Below, one piece after another: positions 59,701-64,000 of a stretch of 64,000 nt of DNA. The DNA is from Tetranychus cinnabarinus (lineage: Eukaryota > Arthropoda > Arachnida > Trombidiformes > Tetranychidae). A model generated the notes under the pieces. The model did no database searches. It was not told the DNA's origin and was given only the letters and a program-made list of their open reading frames with translations. Made by a program: the position numbers and the translations under genes. Position 1 is the stretch's first letter, and every line of letters begins with the position of its first letter. The stretch spans positions 1,240,001 to 1,304,000 of the forward strand of contig WHVY01000005.1 of NCBI GenBank assembly GCA_022266195.1, read 5' to 3'.

Positions 59701-62700
59701 TTTTCCCTTTTGCATCACTACGAGTTTGCACCTTGAGGCATTTACAACACAAGGTAAGAGATTAGAAAAGATGGAAATTTTTCTTCTTCTTCATCAACGC
59801 CAAGGAAAAGGAATGAAAAGAAATGTTCCAAACTATAAGTTTATTCAACCAAATAATATATCGTTTACAGCTTTTACTTGCCATAAACATGAATTATCAT
59901 CATCATCATTCAATTTTTATCATCTTTTTTTCATAATCTTTTTGCATCAACTTTCATTCCCTTAGAATTCAATTTATACCATTATCTTTTTCTTTGTTGT
60001 AATTGAGTTTTTTCTTGCTTCTCTTCACCTCTTCATCACCACTGTTTACCTGATACTCATCAACTTTTACTTCTTTGTTTACCATAGAAAAAGAAAGAGA
60101 AAAGAAACAATAGTTGGGTTGATTTCAGTAAAAAAATGAATTTCTGCTGATGCACATTTTCCATTCTTTTTCAGATATTTTCCTCTTCTTTTCTAGTTTA
60201 AATTTTTCAACGACGCAAGTGAAATGCATCTTTGAACATTGGCAAAATTTGGCAAAAAAACTTCCAAAGAGAAAAAAAAGTTTTGTTCATTTCTGTACAA
60301 CATTTCAACATGATTCAGTTGAGCTTTACAAGTAAGCTCGAGAATAATACCAAAGTCAACTTAATCTGTAGATTAGTTGATCGGTTAATATCCTTTCAGC
60401 ATTTATGAAGAGTTAGTCAAGAAGTTACAAGCTGAGTAAGTGAATGTGGCAATGATTTTTCAGAATTTAATTTCTCTTCTTTTTAGCTCTTTATTAACTT
60501 GCAATCTTGAAGCTCCATGTCAGTCCAACAGTTTATCCAATGTTTTTCAAGATTATTCTGTACCATTTTCTTATCTTGAAGACGAAAAGAGAAGCTGAAC
60601 ATATTCAGTGTTTAAAAGGTTCATCGTTTTTGTTTGCCTAACGACGTTGGTAAAACAAAAAGCAACTCAGATCAAGAAGATAAAAGGTGAATCGAGTAAA
60701 ACTAGACAAAATGAAATATAAACTGCAATTTTTTTGCTCGATAACAATAGTGCTATTAAGAGCAAAAATGGGTAAAAGTGTAAAAATATTGAGGATAAAG
60801 TTTTGTAAACTAAATGAAAAGTTGTAATATTTTTGTAAATCTTTTCAACCAATTTCAACCCATTTCACTATTGACTGGGAACAACTTTTTTCTGCACCTT
60901 TTTAGCCTTTTCAAAAAGTTGATCACACTTTTTTGTACAAAATTTTTCAGCTTGTATCATAGTTTAATCAGAGAGGCAAAAAAGTTTTCAGTCAACACAC
61001 TTAGACAGCTGAATATTGATAGGCAACTGGGAGTGATTTTAAAGGTAAAATGAAGTTGAATAAGTCAATAGTGCAAGGTAAAGAAGAGTAAAAAACTAAA
61101 TTTAGTCTTGAGAAGAAGATGAAAGTTGTTTTATTTTCTTGAAAAGAATCATTTTTTTCCTTCTTCTCAAACTTTTTTTGCTTCTTCTTTCCTTCAACTC
61201 ATATCAAGCTGTATCTAGCATTTGATATGAATGTATTCACTAGTTTTGTCTTTAAATAGATTCTCATATCAACGATAATTGAATGAAGATGAAGCAAGCG
61301 AGAAAAATTGATTTTCTGGTTTTATGTCGACTCTTTTTGCTGCTACTGCTGCTTTCACTGTTCAACTTTCAACTTCACAAAACAGTTTCAACAAGTTTGT
61401 CACTTTCATTTTATATCTCACAATAATACAAATGTAAGGAGTAAATAGATCAACTAGCAAATTTAATTGAATTATCATGTTCAATGAGACTCTGTAAACT
61501 TTGAGCAGCAAGAAATGAAGTGAATCAATCAAATGGAATAGAATTTTTTGACTTTTTTTCTCTCTTGCAAACTCAAAAGTGAACAAATATGAAGAGCCAA
61601 AAAGAGCTTTTCTCAAATCTCAACATTTAATTTTCCATTCAAATAAGTCTCCAAATAAACCAAGGTAATCACACAGATAATGAGATTGAAATGCGCTCTT
61701 TTCACTTTTCTAATTTTCTATTGACGATACAGTAACAACGTCAATGTGTCATGTCTATTGAAACACACTTTTCAACTTTCAAGCAAAAAGATAACTTGAA
61801 TGGAAAGTATAATATAAAAAGTAGAGAAAAAAGTTTACATATTTTTCTAGTAATATTGCTTTCTTCATCATTATCAGCATCATCATCATCTTCCCAGTAA
61901 GACACTCTTATTAAAGTTGAATAATATAAATAATATGATAATTTGAAAGTCACATTGGGCTTTGAGATTAAATGCAAGATGAAGTTAAAGATATTTTCAT
62001 GAGATATTTCATTTTCAAATGTGTCTCCATAACACTTGAGCTCATCTAATATAATAATAACTTTGTCTTTACCATTTCCAAAGCTTCTTCATTCCTCAAC
62101 ATAATCATATCATTACACAAGTTAATACACTTTTCCTTTCATTTAGTCTTTACCATCGTTTCACGATTTTTCAACTTTTTTTTCCTCTTCTTCTTTGACA
62201 ACTTTTCAATTCGCAAAAACAGATCAACTTTTTATATTGCAATTATTATCGCAATAATAATGTTAATTATGAAATGTAAAACGAAATCATTTCCATGATA
62301 ATGATGATGATTTTCTTTCCACTCTTTTTTGCTTCTTCTTCTTAGACATCTTTTTGCTCAATAATATCCTAATCAATCTGAGTTAATCTAATAAGCAACA
62401 AAATTTTCATATGAATCTTTTTCTCTTTTCATTTTGTTATCCCTTTTCTATTCATTTTAATACGCTTTTTATTCCAGCTTCTCGAGTGAAGAGTAAAAGG
62501 GAAAAAGTAATGTGAAATAATAAAAATAATTAATGTGATGTTAGTTTATCTTGATGGAGAACTAATTAACTATGAATTTATTCTGTTGCATTTCAAGGGA
62601 AGTCTTATTATTTATATGTTCCAATGAGAATGAGATTCAAATATTGGGAAAGGGAAAAGGCTGGTTGAGAGAAGAGAGGATGAGTTTAATGAAATATAAA

Positions 62701-64000
62701 GGGGTAAATAACATATCATATTTTGATTTATATAATCATGTTATTATTCTTCAACTTCTACAACTCATCTAATTTCTGTGTCTCTTTATTTTTCCACACC
62801 TTATGTTCCTTTATCTCTCATGTTTTTTTCCCTCTTTCATCCATCTCATCAGCATTCTCATCTCTTTGCTTCTTCTTCTTTTTGCTCGACTTTTGTCTCT
62901 CAACAGTCAACACTTGACAATCTTCCAAAAATGTTCACTCTTTGTTTCTTCTTCTTTTCTCATCATTTTATTGTTTTTTTCCTTCTTCGTCTTTCATCTT
63001 TTACCAGTTTAAACCTTCAACATTAACGAAAACAACATTACTTTTTGTTTCCGTTTCTTGAGTAGTTTAAAGATAATTTATCGTTTCATTTGATGTAAAT
63101 AGCGTAACATATCAACAAACTAGCGTTGATTGTTTAACAAATCACATTAATATTCTATTATCATTCAGCTTTCACAGTTACAACTTATCTCCAGTTCTGA
63201 TCATTTCTGCCTTTCATATAAATAATATTTTCAGATATTTCTCTTTACTCGACCTGCAAGGGAATGAAAAATATTAAGAAATAGCAAGTCAAACTCTGTT
63301 CTTTCGGTGCTTTTTGCTTTCACTTAACGCTTTCATAAACCATAACTTCGATATTCAATGTGATATTGGCTAGTTTCAGCGTATAACTGATTTTGTCAAT
63401 TATTGACTCAACTCGTTGTTTTAACAGCGTAACGATAAACTATTATTTTACTGAGTGACACTGATCGTGCGATCGATTGATCAAATGCACATTTATGGAA
63501 ATAACACCTAATTGGCACTTAACTTGCTCTTTTTTACAGATTCATACTTTTCCTTTAGTTGGGCTAAACATTGAATAACAAAGCATCAAATCAACAGATG
63601 CAAAGTTTTTAGCTGCAATCTCTGCAAACAAATAATCATTCAATCAAGACGATTCATTAATGTGATTGAATCTGCTTTAACGAATATTATCAATAGCAAC
63701 GATAACTTGGATTAATCATGATACTCATTGTAATGGCCGAAACTGCATGTAGCCAATCTTAAGCAACAACTACGGAACTCTACCATTGAACTGTTCATCA
63801 ATCATCATGTAAAATAGCGAAAGAAAATAGATGAAATGATAAATAGAGAATCGAGACAGAATGAATAGAGGAAATTTTGTTCTGGTTAACCTTGTAATTG
63901 TCATGATTAGCCCTTTGGTGTTAGTGTCGTTTGTCTCTGTCAAGCTAATTGACTTTTATTCAATAAATGAATATGTTTCAATCTCATTGTTGAATAATGT
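53745..64000. other. Long gene-poor stretch with pyrimidine-rich tracts
   Basis: No convincing gene. Pyrimidine-rich tracts occur near 55965-56170, 59540-59720 and 62760-63010, and an ATC microsatellite near 59612-59635. Frames such as 58216-58422 (ending in a Lys/Arg-rich tail) and 59666-59965 are biased and lack motifs. The DNA could be intergenic or part of large introns. Confidence 0.5.

Overview
The window looks like eukaryotic, most likely invertebrate (arthropod-like), nuclear DNA. It is strongly AT-rich, full of ATG/ATC and CTT microsatellites and strand-biased purine or pyrimidine tracts. It shows GT-AG intron signals, AATAAA signals and several transposon superfamilies, with no operons or ribosome binding sites. 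Nothing seen fixes the species. A mite-like or similar compact arthropod genome is a guess only.

Most of the window (about 1-5.5, 7-19.6, 31.6-41.3 and 53.8-64 kb) has no convincing gene. The reading frames there are low-complexity (Phe/Ser/Leu/His-rich or Lys/Glu-rich) translations of simple tracts. These stretches may be intergenic DNA or very large introns.

Coding signal clusters in four places. (1) 5.56-6.75 kb, minus: a broken Ty3/gypsy-type gag plus aspartic protease with a primer-binding-like site upstream. (2) 19.6-21.8 kb: an unfamiliar group of coding-like pieces on alternating strands, including a 200+ residue reading frame with a chromodomain-like C-terminus and a four-copy 13-residue repeat. 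(3) 25.9-31.5 kb: an LTR-like promoter/leader with a decayed tandem repeat, a TATA-driven first exon, a small single-exon ORF, a two-exon gene whose intron contains a 267-bp inverted-repeat element, and a possible small exon at 31.4 kb. (4) 41.3-53.8 kb: a transposon graveyard. It holds two TA-flanked foldback elements, a mariner transposase pseudogene, an old pogo/Tigger-like transposase with a Cys-rich tail, several unassigned coding fragments, and a nearly whole 2.66-kb transposon of the same pogo-like family.

The most unusual object is that 2.66-kb element (47539-50197). It has about 326-bp terminal inverted repeats, TAA on each side, and one DDE transposase gene broken by two frameshifts and one stop. 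Each inverted repeat contains a tRNA-like Pol III module (A box, B box, then an eight-T run). Both modules are aimed inward toward the transposase.
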